Assembly (NCBI GenBank): GCA_024226255.1
Contig: JAAELU010000447.1
Location: 1 to 54,263 of the forward strand
DNA length: 54,263 nt
Reading direction: 5' to 3'
DNA from: a bacterium
Lineage (GTDB): Bacteria; Actinomycetota; Acidimicrobiia; Spongiisociales; UBA5794
The notes beneath the pieces are model-generated. The model made no database searches, was not told the DNA's origin, and saw only the letters and a list, made by a program, of their open reading frames with translations. Below, piece by piece: positions 52,105-54,263 of this stretch (positions are counted from its first letter, which is position 1; every line of letters starts with the position of its first letter). The position numbers were made by a program, and so were the translations under genes.

Positions 52105-52878
52105 GTGTCACCCTTGCCGTCCTCGATCCTGAATGTGGCCGGTCAGCGCCTCGAGTACGTCGTTGAGAACGACGGGGGATCACGCCCGACCCTGGTGTTC
52201 CTGCACGAAGGACTGGGCAGTGTGGAGCTTTGGCGGTCGTTCCCGGATCAGGTTGCGAGAGCTGCGGACCACCGGGGGCTCGTGTACAGCCGACGAGGCC
52301 ACGGCTGGTCGGATGTTGCCCAAGATCCGCGACCCACCGATTTTGTCGATCGAGAAGCTCTCGACGTGCTCCCAGGGGTGGTGGACCTCCTCGCCGACCC
52401 TCGACCGATCTTGATCGGTCATTCCGACGGGGCATCGATCGCACTCGTATACGCGGCCCATTACCCCACCACGGCCCTCGTGCTGCTGGCCCCGCATGTC
52501 TTCGTAGAAGAGGAGGGACTGGCCCACATTCGCGAGATTGGCCGCCAACCGCAGCGGGATGAGCTGATCGCCCGAATGGCGAGATACCACCGGGATCCAG
52601 CGACAACATTCGCGGCCTGGAACGATGTGTGGCTCGACACCGACTTCAAGTCATGGAACATTGAGCATGTGCTGGGTCGGATCGAGTGTCCGGTCTTGTT
52701 GATCCAGGGTTTGGACGACCAGTACGGAACCCTGGCTCAGATCGACGCCGTGGAGCGGCAACTGGCTGGGCCCGTTCGCCGTGTTGTATTCGAGGACTGC
52801 GACCATTCACCGCACCTGGCGCAGCCCGTCGCCACTGCGGAAGCCGCGGCGGCCTTCATCCGGGACATAGGAGAGTGA
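52105..52878 (+). CDS. Alpha/beta-fold hydrolase
   Basis: 257 residues. The oxyanion segment FLHEGLGSVELW, nucleophile elbow IGHSDGASIAL (Ser), acid in IQGLDDQYG and His in EDCDHSPHLAQ give an intact Ser-Asp-His triad. The family resembles carboxylesterases and C-C hydrolases of aromatic catabolism. A neighbouring, broken benzoate-CoA-ligase-type gene makes an aromatic-compound role plausible, but this is inference. GTG 52105 is preferred to ATG 52093 because the latter lies inside a TATGAT box. Confidence 0.87.
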   Translation: MSPLPSSILNVAGQRLEYVVENDGGSRPTLVFLHEGLGSVELWRSFPDQVARAADHRGLVYSRRGHGWSDVAQDPRPTDFVDREALDVLPGVVDLLADPRPILIGHSDGASIALVYAAHYPTTALVLLAPHVFVEEEGLAHIREIGRQPQRDELIARMARYHRDPATTFAAWNDVWLDTDFKSWNIEHVLGRIECPVLLIQGLDDQYGTLAQIDAVERQLAGPVRRVVFEDCDHSPHLAQPVATAEAAAAFIRDIGE

Positions 52879-52956
52879 CGGACTGCGCATTTACAGAGGA
52901 TCGACGTGTGGTGGCGGCCACCGTTGTTTGCGCAGCGCTGAGTCAGCTTCGTCGAG

Positions 52957-53817
52957 CTAGCGTGCAGTCGCCGCCCGCTCCTCGGCGACGAGGAGCGCGA
53001 CCGTCACGTCATCTCCCGACCCGAGCTCGGAGACCTCCTGCAGCCACCGCTCCAGCTCTCCCGAAACTCGCCCCAGCCCCTCAGAGCGGATCATGGCAAG
53101 AAGGTCGGACCCGACTTGGAGAAAGCCGGCGTCGTCGGCAAAGGAATTCGCATACCCGTCGGTGGCGGCCAGCACCAATTCGGGCTGCGCTGAGCGCGCC
53201 GGCAGCGCCCGCGTTCGGGCGTCCTGCCAAGCCGCCGCCCTGGCCAACGATGCGGTCGCGTTGCCGACCGACCTCGGATCCGGCGGCAGCGGACGCTCAA
53301 CCCTACCGGCAGCCGAGACGGTGAGTATGTCGCCATCGCCGACCTGGAGAAGAACAATCCCACGATCATCGGCCCCGGCGAGCAGCAGCGTGGTTCCGTA
53401 GGCCATCGCCGGTCCCGAGAGCACCTCCAACCGGGCTTTCGACCCTTCCTCCTTCTCGAGTCGATTCAGCTCGCGTTCCGAGAACGGTTTGTCGGCGAGG
53501 TCGCAAGCCACTGCCTCTAACCACGATTCGACCAGGGGCCGAGCAAGCAACTCGGACGCCGACGCCTCGAGGTTCACAATGTCATCCGTCCCAGCCAGGA
53601 ATCCGGCCATGCTGTTGATGGCGGCCGTGACTGCCAGAGCGGCACCGGTCTTGCTCCGAAAACATCTATTGCTTCCATGTCCGTCGGCGACCGCGAGTAG
53701 AGCCGAGTTCGCCGCCCCCGTAGCCGGGCTCCAAGACACGGCATCTTGATTCGGAACGCCGTGTCTGACGTGCAGGGCGCCGCGCACGGTCGCGCCGGTG
53801 GCTTGCCAGGCCCCCAT
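52957..53817 (-). CDS. PP2C-family protein serine/threonine phosphatase
   Basis: 286 residues. Metal-binding blocks are LLAVADGHGSNRCF, LQVGDGDILTV, LVLAATDGYANSF and GSGDDVTVALLVAEE. This is the compact PP2C_2-like form without membrane anchor. The start overlaps the upstream VWA gene's stop (TGATG at 53815-53819), so the two are translationally coupled. In TerY-type systems a VWA protein, a PP2C and a kinase occur together; this gene fits the phosphatase role. Confidence 0.88.
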   Translation of the reverse strand: MGAWQATGATVRGALHVRHGVPNQDAVSWSPATGAANSALLAVADGHGSNRCFRSKTGAALAVTAAINSMAGFLAGTDDIVNLEASASELLARPLVESWLEAVACDLADKPFSERELNRLEKEEGSKARLEVLSGPAMAYGTTLLLAGADDRGIVLLQVGDGDILTVSAAGRVERPLPPDPRSVGNATASLARAAAWQDARTRALPARSAQPELVLAATDGYANSFADDAGFLQVGSDLLAMIRSEGLGRVSGELERWLQEVSELGSGDDVTVALLVAEERAATAR

Positions 53818-54263
53818 CACCAAACAGGGTGGGCTTCGGGGTCCTTGGCCGGCGGAGGAGCGGGAACAGACACAGTCTGGCCCGCAACCGGGCTCGAGGA
53901 AGCCCGCAGCCCGGCGGTCGACGCCCAGCGCATCCGCTCAACCAGCGCCTCGGGATTACTCGCAGAGACCGGGCGGTAGTCGAGATGATCGATGAACTTT
54001 TGCAGCACGTCCCGGTCGGCGTCGCGGCCGATAGCGATCGCCATCCGAATCGCCTTCTTCCCCCACGGCTGCTCGAGTAACTCGCGCAGCCCACTCTGAA
54101 AGTCATCGGTCGGCTGACCATCTGAAACAAGCACGAGCACCGGCGGAAGCGCCCGATCGGGCATCGGAGGCTGACGGAGCTCGGCTGCAACCAGCTTGAA
54201 AGCGGCCCCGAGGTCCGTCACTCCCCCGGCTTCGACATCGGTCCACGTGAACTCATGAACCCC
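53817..54263 (-). CDS. TerY-like von Willebrand factor A domain protein (partial)
   Basis: 5' end lies outside the window; 148 codons are visible. The VWA MIDAS parts seen are GGVTDLGAAF (Thr ligand region) and LVSDGQPTDDF (Asp ligand). The segment KKAIRMAIAIGRDADRDVLQKFI matches TerY-type VWA proteins, which are linked to metal or stress resistance and to phosphorylation modules. The C-terminal tail is Pro/Ala-rich. It overlaps the PP2C gene, so both are one operon. Confidence 0.82.
   Translation of the reverse strand, partial: GVHEFTWTDVEAGGVTDLGAAFKLVAAELRQPPMPDRALPPVLVLVSDGQPTDDFQSGLRELLEQPWGKKAIRMAIAIGRDADRDVLQKFIDHLDYRPVSASNPEALVERMRWASTAGLRASSSPVAGQTVSVPAPPPAKDPEAHPVW

Overview
The window is high-GC, densely coded actinobacterial chromosome. 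Lineage markers are a phosphatidylinositol-mannoside block (pgsA-patA-pimA), a mycothiol synthase (mshD), remains of a bacterial proteasome activator (bpa), an F420-type luciferase-like oxidoreductase, and many genes that appear to be leaderless (TANNNT box 6-9 nt before the start codon). Gene content and divergence suggest a deep, probably uncultured lineage such as Acidimicrobiia rather than Mycobacteriales; this placement is inference. No rRNA, tRNA, CRISPR array, insertion sequence or phage gene was recognised.

Layout. 1-5900 (minus strand): yebC, pdxT, pdxS, a crotonase-fold protein, then pimA-patA-pgsA with overlapping start/stop codons. This resembles the conserved actinobacterial thrS-pgsA-patA-pimA-pdxST-yebC neighbourhood, but gltA (plus), a small membrane protein and an MMPL-type transporter lie between pgsA and thrS. 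12.5-20.4 kb: a degenerate aminoglycoside-phosphotransferase-like protein, a zinc-ribbon microprotein, mshD, a patatin, a DivIVA-domain protein, an orphan Flp pilin, a glutamine-amidotransferase-like hydrolase, a membrane acyltransferase, an enolase-superfamily enzyme and a DUF1801 protein. 20.4-28.7 kb: an imperfect inverted repeat, a glycosyltransferase plus hexapeptide acyltransferase pair, the bpa pseudogene, a class-V aminotransferase, an endo/exonuclease/phosphatase-family protein, a Lon-N-domain protein, an MDR oxidoreductase and a CapA-type lipoprotein. 28.9-35.3 kb: a Tad-like secreted protein, a GAF histidine kinase, an M20 peptidase, a decayed membrane-protein gene and a DUF885 lipoprotein.

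35.3-42.2 kb: a PD-(D/E)XK-like protein, a SipW-type signal peptidase fused to what looks like its own substrate, a TasA-like secreted protein beside it, two small membrane proteins, two unrecognised genes and a DinB-like protein. 42.4-50.3 kb: a putative leader peptide coupled to a lipoprotein metallopeptidase, an LLM oxidoreductase, and a 1407-residue secreted metzincin with propeller, adhesion-like and RTX regions. 50.3-54.3 kb: an alcohol-dehydrogenase stub, a frameshifted benzoate-CoA-ligase-family gene, an alpha/beta hydrolase, and a PP2C phosphatase overlapping a TerY-like VWA gene that runs off the window.

The most interesting points are the SipW peptidase-substrate fusion with its neighbouring TasA-like protein, the bpa gene in decay, the translationally coupled leader peptide before the metallopeptidase lipoprotein, the multi-domain metzincin/RTX protein, and the PP2C-TerY pair at the right edge.
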